Shown here: positions 56,631-64,000 of the stretch, piece after piece | How the letters are laid out: each line of letters starts with the position of its first letter | Numbering within the stretch: position 1 is the first letter of the stretch | Source of the DNA: Thermococcus sp. SY098 | Lineage (GTDB): Archaea > Methanobacteriota_B > Thermococci > Thermococcales > Thermococcaceae | Reading direction: 5' to 3' | DNA length: 64,000 nucleotides | Assembly: GCF_035621495.1 (NCBI RefSeq) | Contig: NZ_CP141821.1 | Span: forward strand, 1,020,760 to 1,084,759 | Program-made: the position numbers and the translations under genes | The notes under the pieces: generated by a model | Database searches by the model: none | Told to the model about the DNA's origin: nothing | The model's input: only the letters and a program-made list of their open reading frames with translations

Positions 56631-58465
56631 AAAAGCTTGCCATAGTGTTAATTCTCATGCTGATAATCCCAAGCACAATAAAAGCCCAGCCTCAAAAAGA
56701 AGAGTATCTGCTGACATTTTCCGGCTATTTAGGAATTGGAGATGTCCTGACTTTTGGAAACTACACCTTAACGGTTGAGGATATACTCACAAGCCCAAGA
56801 ACTGGAATAGCCAATACTGTGCTCTTCAAACTCAGGGACAACATAGCGTTCAACGAGAGCGAGTTCTCCCTCCAAGAAGGTCAGGAATACCAGTACAAAG
56901 ACGTGAAGATCAAGCTTGTTGTTATAACCCTTGAAGACAATCCTCGGGCACTAATCAGAATTTATTCAAAAGCTGTTGATGTGTTCTATGGAGATGCCTA
57001 TGAGAGGTCAATCTTTAGATACGGGCCCATAAAATTCATAATTCTTGAGATAAAAAACGGTACATTTTTGGCGAGATATGAGAAGAAAGGAGAAGTTGAC
57101 TATCGTTATTTTGGAACTGGTTATTATCACTGGAATGAGCTTTCCATCTACGTGGAGAACATCACAAACAAGACAGTAAGACTGAAGATTAAAGCACCAA
57201 AATATGCCCAATATGCGATTATCAGGGGAGCGGAAATAACTATTGAGAAAGTTGATTTCGGAGAGGTTGAAATAGGCTCGCCCTTCAAGCTGACTATAAC
57301 ACTGAGAAACGTAGGAAACAAAAACGCGCGATTCATAAGCGTCTATCTATATTCCAAAGAGCAGATTCAAGAAGAGCAAACCCAAACTCTTCTTCCAACA
57401 ATTACGATTCCACAATTTGAATCTTCTTTGCCTTTCGCTGCATACAGGGAGAGCCCAATTAAGTACCTTGAGGTTTTGGCTCCAGGGGAAGAGAAGACAG
57501 TTGCATTCACACTGATATCTTCAAAAAACCTCAAAGAAAATGTTTATCCGCTCTACATTAGGATCGAATATCAGGACGAAGATGGTGCAAAGAAAAGCAA
57601 GGAAGTTCAGGTTGGAATTCCCGTCGAAGACAGGATAAGACCAAAAGTAATTATCGATGAATTTAAGATAATTCCTTCCATCGTTCAGCCTGATTCAAAC
57701 TTTACGGTTAGAATAAAGCTCAGGAACATTGGAAATTCAGTTGCCAAACATGTTAGGGTCAGGGTCACAGGAGAAAAACCTGAGGAAGAAAAACAAACCG
57801 CATATCCATACTTCCCCTCAGGAGGAGAAGCAGTGCAGCAGGAAGTTGACATATTCCCAATACGCAAACAGAGTCTTCTCTACTTCTCTGAAGTCAATAC
57901 AACAGCTGAAGGAGAGCTGTACTTTAAGATAAAGCAAGTTCAAAGAGGAATTTACCCACTCTATGTCACAATTACCTACGAAGACGAAAACGGTGTTGTT
58001 TACAAGGAGGAAACTATGTTTGGAGTTGAGGTGAGTGCTTATCCTCTCCTTGACCTATATATAGGGAACATCTGGGAGAGCGGAGGAAAATACAATTTTG
58101 AAGTGTATGTTGTTAACGAAGGCAAGGATGTCGCAAGGGGGGTAACCCTCGATGTGACTTCAAAGCAGCTTGAGCTGTTTCCAATCGGGCAGAGATACGT
58201 GGGAAGAATTGCCGGATTGGATTATGACAGTGTAAACTTCCAGATTCTAAATAAGACAATTCCAAAGGGAGAATACGTTATCCATGCCAAAGTGTACTAT
58301 AAAGATGAAAAAGGTCAGGAAAAAACTTTTGAGAAAGATTTGGTCATCAGAATTCCCGAAACTCTGAGCTATTCAGAGAGAAAGCCTTATGAGTACTACA
58401 TCAGTGGAGGAATTCTTCTGCTGTTTATAATAATTCTCCTGTGGAGGAGAAAAAGTGTGGAGTGA
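56627..58465 (+). CDS. Exported CARDB-type protein of an ABC operon
   Basis: The 612-residue protein has a signal peptide (to about AQPQ), a beta-sandwich N-terminal domain, two or three CARDB/Ig-like domains (VEIGSPFKLTITLRNVGNKNARF and PDSNFTVRIKLRNIGNSVAKHVRVRV) and a C-terminal anchor ISGGILLLFIIILLWRRK. ATGA overlap joins it to the ATPase gene, and the permease gene begins inside its 3' end. It is probably the extracytoplasmic partner of the transporter, in the role periplasmic adaptors play for MacB. Confidence 0.85.
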   Translation: MKKLAIVLILMLIIPSTIKAQPQKEEYLLTFSGYLGIGDVLTFGNYTLTVEDILTSPRTGIANTVLFKLRDNIAFNESEFSLQEGQEYQYKDVKIKLVVITLEDNPRALIRIYSKAVDVFYGDAYERSIFRYGPIKFIILEIKNGTFLARYEKKGEVDYRYFGTGYYHWNELSIYVENITNKTVRLKIKAPKYAQYAIIRGAEITIEKVDFGEVEIGSPFKLTITLRNVGNKNARFISVYLYSKEQIQEEQTQTLLPTITIPQFESSLPFAAYRESPIKYLEVLAPGEEKTVAFTLISSKNLKENVYPLYIRIEYQDEDGAKKSKEVQVGIPVEDRIRPKVIIDEFKIIPSIVQPDSNFTVRIKLRNIGNSVAKHVRVRVTGEKPEEEKQTAYPYFPSGGEAVQQEVDIFPIRKQSLLYFSEVNTTAEGELYFKIKQVQRGIYPLYVTITYEDENGVVYKEETMFGVEVSAYPLLDLYIGNIWESGGKYNFEVYVVNEGKDVARGVTLDVTSKQLELFPIGQRYVGRIAGLDYDSVNFQILNKTIPKGEYVIHAKVYYKDEKGQEKTFEKDLVIRIPETLSYSERKPYEYYISGGILLLFIIILLWRRKSVE

Positions 58466-59678
58466 GCTAATTAAAATTGCCATTAGGAATTTAACAAGGA
58501 GGAAGCTCAGGACACTTTTCACAATGCTGGGGATTATAATAGCCGTTGGCTCAGTTACCGCTTTAGTTTCCATAACCCAAGGTTCCCGGATGGCAATAGA
58601 GCAAGAGCTTGAAAGCACAAGCAATGTTCTCATGATAATGCCCGGAGTTAGCGTTTCCATAATCAGGGCAGCAACGAGCACGATGAGTGAAGACATAGTA
58701 AGGAAGATAGAGAAAATTGATCATGTTGAAGCTGTAAATCCAGCTCTGATAAAGTTTACAACCATCAAATACGATGACTGGATCCTCGAGCTGACAATAA
58801 TGGGTGTTGATCCAAAAAAGGCCCAGAAGTTCTTCTCATTGAGGGGGCTCCACTTGGAAAGAGGGGTATTCTTGAGGAAGAACGACAGATATAAGGCTAT
58901 TCTCGGCTATCTGTTAGCTCATGGGAAGTTCGCAACTTTTGAGGGCAAACCCCTAAACTGGGATATCACACCAGGGCAGAGGATAATAATCTACGATGAC
59001 CAGGGAAATCCCTACGAATTCAAGGTTGTTGGCAATTTGGAGGAAAGCGGACAATCCTTCTTGGCGGGTTTCTTAGATATGATGGTAGTAGTTCCGTTAG
59101 ATACTCTTCAAGAGATGTTCCACGAGGAAGGGAAGATAAGCATAGTGGATGTATGGGTTGATGATGTTGCATTCATTGACGAGGTTAAGAAGGAAATCGA
59201 GAAAGAGATTCCGGGGGTTACTGTCATCACAGCAAGACAGAGCGTTCAGATGGTGCTTATTATTCAAAAAATGATGCACAACCTTTTAATTGGAATTGGC
59301 AGCATTGCTCTCTTTGTAGGAGCCCTCGGAGTTATGAACACTCTTTTAACTTCAGTGATGGAGAGGACAAGGGAAATTGGAACCTACAGGGCGATTGGGG
59401 CAAAGAAGAGCTTTATTTTAAAGATGATCTTCATTGAGGGTATAATATTGACAAGCATCGGAGGAATTTTGGGCTTTTTCTTTGGAATAGGAGCTGCAAA
59501 GATGGTGGTGTTCATATTCAGACAGAGAGGTCAGCTGTTACCTGATCCTGTGGTGGATATGAACGTTGTTGCGATAGCATTCGTAATAACGCTATTAATT
59601 GGAATAATCTCAAGCTTATATCCGGCAAAGAAGGCATCTGACTTAAGCCCGGTTGAGGCCTTGAGATATGTTGAATAA
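58455..59678 (+). CDS. MacB/FtsX-type ABC transporter permease
   Basis: The 407-residue permease has an N-terminal membrane helix (RKLRTLFTMLGIIIAVGSVTAL), a large extracellular MacB-like domain, and three C-terminal membrane helices with MNTLLTSVMERTREIGTYRAIGAKKSFI and YPAKKASDLSPVEALRYV. It starts at GTG 58455 within the 3' end of the CARDB gene after GGAGG. MacB-like systems move substrates or transmit force rather than importing solutes; the substrate is unknown. Confidence 0.92.
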   Translation: MWSELIKIAIRNLTRRKLRTLFTMLGIIIAVGSVTALVSITQGSRMAIEQELESTSNVLMIMPGVSVSIIRAATSTMSEDIVRKIEKIDHVEAVNPALIKFTTIKYDDWILELTIMGVDPKKAQKFFSLRGLHLERGVFLRKNDRYKAILGYLLAHGKFATFEGKPLNWDITPGQRIIIYDDQGNPYEFKVVGNLEESGQSFLAGFLDMMVVVPLDTLQEMFHEEGKISIVDVWVDDVAFIDEVKKEIEKEIPGVTVITARQSVQMVLIIQKMMHNLLIGIGSIALFVGALGVMNTLLTSVMERTREIGTYRAIGAKKSFILKMIFIEGIILTSIGGILGFFFGIGAAKMVVFIFRQRGQLLPDPVVDMNVVAIAFVITLLIGIISSLYPAKKASDLSPVEALRYVE

Positions 59679-59686
59679 GCCCGGCA

Positions 59687-61045
59687 TTATTTTATTTTCT
59701 CAAAATCTCGCAAATCGAGTGCTAAAATATTTTCTCCCAATTTATCTTTTTTATTTAATCTTTTGGCAACTATGCCAAAGTAGTTTTCATAATCTTTCAG
59801 ACCTACAAGTTCAGCTTTCTTTCTTAAATCATTTAAAATACGCTTTGTTTCCCTCAGCGTCAAGTCTTTCCACTTAACCTCAACAAACAATACCTTCTTC
59901 TCATGTTCATTCAAAGCTATTAAATCAACTTCTTCTCCTCTATGCCACCATCTTCCAATCTTTGTAAAGTTGAAAGGTAGTAGATTCTTTTTGCTGAGCT
60001 CAATTAAAAGCTCTTGAGCCAATCTCTCAAAAGGTTTCCCCAAAAACTGATTGAAGTTTGCTCTGAAGTCTTCCAACGCTGCATTAATAAAGCCACTCTC
60101 AATTTCTTCATAGTACGGGTTAACAAACCGTGACCAGAACAAGAAATAGTTGTCAGCTATTTCATAGATTCCTCTTTTTCCGAAAAGAGGAACTATTCGC
60201 TTAACAATCCCCAACTCACTCAAAACTCTCAGATATGGTACCACTTGGTTTTCTTTAAGATAACAGAAATTCGCTATCTGCGTGACCTTTGTGTTTCCTT
60301 TTGCTATTGCTTCTAAGATAGCAAGATAAATAGATAACTCTCTAAGCTCTTCACTAAGCAGAGCTCTTGCCTCTCTAAATAGAAATGAGGATGAGTTAAA
60401 GAAGTTGTCAACGATTTCCTTTTCAATATTTTTGCCACTAAAGAATTCCAGATACTTGGGAACCCCATTAGTTACCCCATAAATTTTGAAAAGATCCTCA
60501 ATCTTTGAACCTTCAAACCACTCAAAAAGATGTTTAAATTTTAAAGGTGTCACTTTAATATTCGCATCTGTACGACCATAAATAGGACCCGAATACCTAA
60601 AGAACTCCTTTTCCATAAGAGACACATAGGAGCCAGAAACTACAATAAGTGCATTTAAATCTTTGTTTTCTTCAATAGCTCGTGATATTTCACTTAAAAT
60701 TCCTTCTTCTCTGCGGATTAAATAGGAAAGCTCATCGAGTATCAGAAGAAGCCTTTCTCTTTTGAGGGTCTTTAGTAGACTAAACAAAGATGGGAAATCT
60801 CTAATTTTAATGTTAACACCTAAAAGTTCTGAAATTTTCCTTGAGAGTAAATCAAAGTTGTATTCTCTCGGTTTATCCTCAAATATTACAAAAATTCTTT
60901 CCTTGTCTTTTGAAAACTCCTCCAAAAGTCTTGTCTTCCCAACTCTTCTTCTACCATAAACTAAAACAAACACCAAGCCTTCCTTTTTCCAAAGGTTTTC
61001 AAGCAAGTTCAACTCTTCTTTTCTATTTACAAATTTTCTAATCAT
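59687..61045 (-). CDS. Archaeal ATPase with DUF234 (nuclease-like) C-terminus
   Basis: The 452-residue protein has P-loop [14 protein letters not shown] (about 31-44), Walker [12 protein letters not shown], a winged-helix region ([29 protein letters not shown]) and a C-terminal domain with [14 protein letters not shown] and [10 protein letters not shown], an acidic-Lys pattern like PD-(D/E)XK nucleases. This is the widespread archaeal ATPase/DUF234 family, often linked to mobile DNA. The start is preceded by the AT-rich palindrome TAATCATGATTA (about 61053-61064) and no Shine-Dalgarno. Confidence 0.85.
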   Translation of the reverse strand: MIRKFVNRKEELNLLENLWKKEGLVFVLVYGRRRVGKTRLLEEFSKDKERIFVIFEDKPREYNFDLLSRKISELLGVNIKIRDFPSLFSLLKTLKRERLLLILDELSYLIRREEGILSEISRAIEENKDLNALIVVSGSYVSLMEKEFFRYSGPIYGRTDANIKVTPLKFKHLFEWFEGSKIEDLFKIYGVTNGVPKYLEFFSGKNIEKEIVDNFFNSSSFLFREARALLSEELRELSIYLAILEAIAKGNTKVTQIANFCYLKENQVVPYLRVLSELGIVKRIVPLFGKRGIYEIADNYFLFWSRFVNPYYEEIESGFINAALEDFRANFNQFLGKPFERLAQELLIELSKKNLLPFNFTKIGRWWHRGEEVDLIALNEHEKKVLFVEVKWKDLTLRETKRILNDLRKKAELVGLKDYENYFGIVAKRLNKKDKLGENILALDLRDFEKIK

Positions 61046-61135
61046 AATTATATAATCATGATTATAGTTTTTAAAAATTTCGGCACAATGAAAAGGGTTA
61101 TATTATCATCGAAGCAATTCAATTTGGGTGGTATC

Positions 61136-62329
61136 ATGAAGAGGGTTCACCTTTTTGACTGGCATAAAGCAAATGCTAAGAAGGTTGAGGAGTTTGCTGG
61201 CTGGGAGATGCCAATCTGGTATTCAAGCATAAAAGAAGAACATTTGGCTGTTAGAAATGGCGTTGGGATTTTTGACGTCTCACACATGGGAGAAATCATC
61301 TTTAAGGGTAAAGATGCCTTAAAGTTTCTCCAGTACGTTACAACAAACGATATCTCAAAACCCCCAGCTATAAGCGGAACTTATACACTCGTTCTGAATG
61401 AAAGAGGAGCTGTTAAGGACGAAACTTTGGTCTTTAATATGGGCAACGATACATATATGATGGTCTGTGACAGCGATGCCTTTGAAAAGCTCTATGCGTG
61501 GTTTATGAGCATTAAGAGGGCAATTGAGCAGTACACCGAACTGGATTTGGAAATAGAGAACAAAACCTACGACATGGCAATGTTCTCAATTCAAGGGCCC
61601 AAAGCAAAGGACATAGCCATGGAGCTCTTTGGAATTGACATAAACCAGCTCTGGTGGTTCCAAGCTAAAGAGGTTGAACTTGATGGGATAAGGATGATTC
61701 TCTCAAGGAGCGGCTACACAAGTGAGAACGGATTCGAAGTTTACTTTGAGGATGCAAATCCGTATCATCCCGATCCAGAGAAGAGAGGAAAGCCGGAGAA
61801 GGCTCTCTACGTTTGGGAGAAGATTCTTGAAGTTGGAGCTAAATACGGCATAAAGCCAGCTGGGCTCGGAGCGAGAGATACACTCAGATTGGAAGCTGGA
61901 TATACACTCTATGGAAACGAGACGAAGGAACTGCAGCTTTTGAGCACTGACATTGATGAAGTTACCCCACTTCAGGCAAACTTGGAGTTTGCGATCTTCT
62001 GGGACAAGGAGTTCATAGGAAAAGAGGCTTTACTCAAGCAGAAAGAGAGAGGACTGCCAAGCAAAATGGTGCACTTCAAGATGGTTGACAGAGGGATTCC
62101 AAGAGCCGGCTATAAGGTTTACAAAGACGGAAAGGAGATTGGAGAAGTTACAAGCGGTACAATGTCACCGCTCTTGGGCATAGGAATTGGAATTGCATTC
62201 GTCAAACCAGAATATGCCGTTCCTGGAGTTGAGATTGAGATAGAGATAAGAGGACAGAAGAAGAAAGCGGTAACTGTTTCACCTCCGTTCTATGACCCTA
62301 AGAAGTACGGAGCGTTTAGAGAGGAGTGA
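61136..62329 (+). CDS. gcvT: Aminomethyltransferase (glycine cleavage T protein)
   Basis: The 397-residue T protein transfers the aminomethyl carbon to tetrahydrofolate or tetrahydromethanopterin. Motifs include [67 protein letters not shown] and [27 protein letters not shown] supports ATG 61136; an in-frame extension of 26 codons is unlikely. No other glycine cleavage gene is in the window. Confidence 0.95.
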   Translation: MKRVHLFDWHKANAKKVEEFAGWEMPIWYSSIKEEHLAVRNGVGIFDVSHMGEIIFKGKDALKFLQYVTTNDISKPPAISGTYTLVLNERGAVKDETLVFNMGNDTYMMVCDSDAFEKLYAWFMSIKRAIEQYTELDLEIENKTYDMAMFSIQGPKAKDIAMELFGIDINQLWWFQAKEVELDGIRMILSRSGYTSENGFEVYFEDANPYHPDPEKRGKPEKALYVWEKILEVGAKYGIKPAGLGARDTLRLEAGYTLYGNETKELQLLSTDIDEVTPLQANLEFAIFWDKEFIGKEALLKQKERGLPSKMVHFKMVDRGIPRAGYKVYKDGKEIGEVTSGTMSPLLGIGIGIAFVKPEYAVPGVEIEIEIRGQKKKAVTVSPPFYDPKKYGAFREE

Positions 62330-62390
62330 GGACGGAGGGGAAAGAATTCCCTTCCTTCTCTCTGACTTTCTCCCCTTCTTTTTATTACAG

Positions 62391-62453
62391 GGGAAACTAC
62401 GTTTCCCACACCCTTCCTTTTCTCTTAACCTACTGGGAGGACTACCCCCCTCA
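62391..62453 (-). ncRNA. Possible small RNA with two hairpins
   Basis: On the minus strand a TATA-like TATATAAGAT (62471-62480) would start a transcript near 62451. That transcript begins with a G-rich hairpin (GGGGGG, TAGT, CCTCCC) and ends with GGGAAAC-TAC-GTTTCCC (62391-62407, read in complement), followed by A/T-rich DNA. There is no reading frame of note. The second hairpin could equally be a terminator for the convergent genes. The call is speculative. Confidence 0.3.
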
Positions 62454-62486
62454 CCCCCGGTTCATACTTGATCTTATATAACCCCA

Positions 62487-63125
62487 TTATAGCTCCGATT
62501 CTACCATATTTCTCAAAAACTTCTCTTTAACCTCATAAAACAGCTCATCTTCTCCAAGTTCATCTTTCAGCTTTTCAAAGTTTTCTTTAAGCCTCGGAAG
62601 GCGGGATTTTGCCCTGATGAGCATTGAATTGCCTAACTCAACAGCAAACTTGAGATACTCATCATCAACCAGAACTCTACCGTCTTTCCCCAAAGGTGCC
62701 GTCAGATACTCGGTTCCGTTTATCTCTACAAGAATTCTCTCTTTCACAGCTTTGAATGTTGTATACTTGAAGCCAGAGGCTAAACCAAGCTCATGGAGCT
62801 TTTTACCTATCTCAAGGCTCTCCGCAACTATGTGGAATATCGGTGGTTGGGATTTTAGAAAGATGAAGCCCTTTTGGGCTTTCTTTAGACTCTCTTTTGC
62901 CTCTTCAAATGTTATTGGTCTGTGCTCCTTTATGAGCCACCTGCTTAGTGGTTTGGCCCCTAAATCAGGCTCCTCTATAATTCCAATTCTACCGGAGCAT
63001 GAGCTCGTGGTGTAAACGCCTTTGATTGAATTGATAAGCATGAGTAAATCAACAATATCTTCATCAACTTTTTTCTCTCTTATCGCTGTGAACAGGCTTT
63101 GGAGTGCTTCTCTCTTGGCTTTCAT
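62487..63125 (-). CDS. taw3: tRNA wybutosine-type methyltransferase Taw3 (TYW3-like)
   Basis: The 212-residue protein has the TYW3 signature SSCSGRIGIIEEPD near residues 40-55, FIFLKSQPPIFHIVAES, LGLASGFKYTTFKA and the C-terminal RLPRLKENFEKLK. Archaeal Taw3 N4-methylates the tricyclic base at position 37 of tRNA-Phe. GGGGTGAAATTGGG supports ATG 63125. It converges on gcvT. Confidence 0.93.
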   Translation of the reverse strand: MKAKREALQSLFTAIREKKVDEDIVDLLMLINSIKGVYTTSSCSGRIGIIEEPDLGAKPLSRWLIKEHRPITFEEAKESLKKAQKGFIFLKSQPPIFHIVAESLEIGKKLHELGLASGFKYTTFKAVKERILVEINGTEYLTAPLGKDGRVLVDDEYLKFAVELGNSMLIRAKSRLPRLKENFEKLKDELGEDELFYEVKEKFLRNMVESEL

Positions 63126-63267
63126 CCCAATTTCACCCCTCATAACTCAACTGAGTTAAAACTCCATAAATTCCCGGTTAAATTAGATTAAATGCCCTGA
63201 GATTTGTTCTTTGATGTATTTTGGCGAAAACTTTATAAAGATATCCCAAAAAGCTAAGTTGGAAGTG

Positions 63268-63344
63268 GCCGGGGTGGTGTAGCCTGGTTAGCACAGGGGA
63301 CTGTGGATCCCCTAGCCCGGGTTCAAATCCCGGCCCCGGCCCCA
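63268..63344 (+). tRNA. tRNA-His (anticodon GTG)
   Basis: The acceptor GCCGGGG/CCCCGGC is preceded by G at 63267, which can pair with discriminator C 63341 as the G-1 typical of tRNA-His. The anticodon loop CTGTGGA gives GTG, the T arm is CCGGG-TTCAAAT-CCCGG, and CCA 63342-63344 is encoded. A TATA-like CTTTATAAAG at 63231-63240 lies correctly upstream and a T run (63352-63356) follows. Confidence 0.96.
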
Positions 63345-63590
63345 TAACGATTTTTACCTGAAGTATAGTTGCCTTTTCTCTCAAGAGAATTTATTCAAGA
63401 TTAACGATGATGTAACGTATCGTTTGCTTTTAGCAAATCCTTGCACTATGGAGAGAACATGATAAATCATTAAATCCCTTTTCAGAGTCTTGTTATTTTT
63501 TAGAAGCCTTACAATTGTTGCAAGTTTTTGAAAAAATCAGATAAATAAATTTTTATGTGATAAATTACAATAGTAACAATAGGTGACTTA
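63345..63590. other. Intergenic region upstream of the last gene
   Basis: This 246-base AT-rich stretch follows tRNA-His. It contains a probable T-rich terminator near 63352 and AT-rich promoter-like DNA (ATAAATAAATTTTTATG) around 63541-63557 before the last gene. I see no reading frame or RNA motif in it. Confidence 0.5.
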
Positions 63591-64000
63591 ATGATGAAAA
63601 AGGTAATTAAGACAGGATTGCCCGAGATAGATGCCGTCTTGGGAGGAGGGTTAATTAACAGAGGAAATCTGCTGATTTCCTATGACAGGAGATCCTTGGG
63701 ATGGGTGCTTGCATTAAAGATATTCAAGAATTTGTTAAATCAGATTGGGGTTGGAGTGATATTCAATACAACATTACCACTCTCTAAGCTTAAATTAAGA
63801 GCAGGGTACCTTGGCATTGATTTTGATGAGGAAGGAAGTAAAGGGAATCTCTACATAATTGACATACTCGGATCAAAATATGACATCCCACAAAATGAAT
63901 CATATGTTTATCAGATAAAAGACTGGAGCGACGAAACGGCTCTTCCAAAGTTAATACGGCTTTATCAGGAACTTGCAACCAAAATTCCGAAAGATAAAAT
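63591..64000 (+). CDS. RecA/KaiC-like protein with degenerate P-loop (partial)
   Basis: The frame opens at ATG 63591 (or 63594) after AGGTGA and runs off the right edge, giving 136 residues. KTGLPEIDAVLGGGLINRGNLLISYDRRSLGW follows the KaiC/RadA-like opening (LDxxLGGGL...G), but the position of the Walker A GKT is occupied by DRRSLG. It therefore looks like a RecA-fold protein that has lost nucleotide binding. Such KaiC-like paralogues are common in Thermococcales and mostly uncharacterised. Confidence 0.7.
   Translation, partial: MMKKVIKTGLPEIDAVLGGGLINRGNLLISYDRRSLGWVLALKIFKNLLNQIGVGVIFNTTLPLSKLKLRAGYLGIDFDEEGSKGNLYIIDILGSKYDIPQNESYVYQIKDWSDETALPKLIRLYQELATKIPKDK

Noticed and set aside
63178-63384. 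68-codon minus-strand frame across tRNA-His
   Set aside because: It reads through the tRNA in antisense; no promoter or ribosome site.

Overview
The window is a stretch of a Thermococcales chromosome, most likely a lower-GC Thermococcus. The evidence is the set of archaeal markers (transcription factor E, NAC, 7S SRP RNA with a TATA promoter, HflX, Taw3, archaeosine-type QueC), the Pyrococcus/Thermococcus layout of the shared-gamma POR/VOR cluster, a CRISPR repeat of the GTTCCAATAAGACT...AATTGAAAG family typical of this order, and dense genes started by GGAGGTGA-type Shine-Dalgarno sites with frequent GTG and TTG starts.

Layout. 1-9300 is housekeeping: acylphosphatase, CutA, SRP RNA, PyrD, QueC, a THUMP protein, an AAA+ ATPase, thioredoxin reductase, a class III aminotransferase and a solo ECF S component. 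9289-10229 pairs DeoC with a 93-residue protein that resembles the A-domain-only (family 4) encapsulins. 10340-12569 holds two exported-protein genes preceded by the same palindrome. Enolase follows, then a 0.5-kb leader and a 38-repeat CRISPR array (14485-17037) with no cas genes in view. 17176-24461 has a PfkB kinase, an ABC-2 exporter operon, TFE and an Mrp ATPase, with a likely K-turn guide RNA near 23.5 kb. 24598-30187 is the complete POR/VOR operon. 30481-42849 mixes Pit, envelope proteins of unknown role, HflX, NAC, Ogt, TrmJ, PanE, a DUF47 protein, a phosphoglycerate dehydrogenase-like gene, tRNA-Ala and an M20 hydrolase.

The most unusual part is 42918-54923. The two subunits of class I fumarase are in the same orientation and order but separated by about 10.6 kb. 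The intervening DNA carries only minus-strand genes: a STAND-type ATPase regulator and a tightly coupled four-gene operon (secreted transglutaminase-like protein, membrane-anchored secreted protein, a 50-residue protein, and a 1901-residue beta-helix surface protein). It looks like a surface or adhesion island inserted between fumA and fumB.

After fumB come a box C/D sRNA candidate, a tandem-Usp protein, a MacB-like ABC system with an exported CARDB-type protein between ATPase and permease, a DUF234-type ATPase, GcvT, Taw3, tRNA-His and a RecA/KaiC-like gene with a degenerate P-loop that runs off the window.
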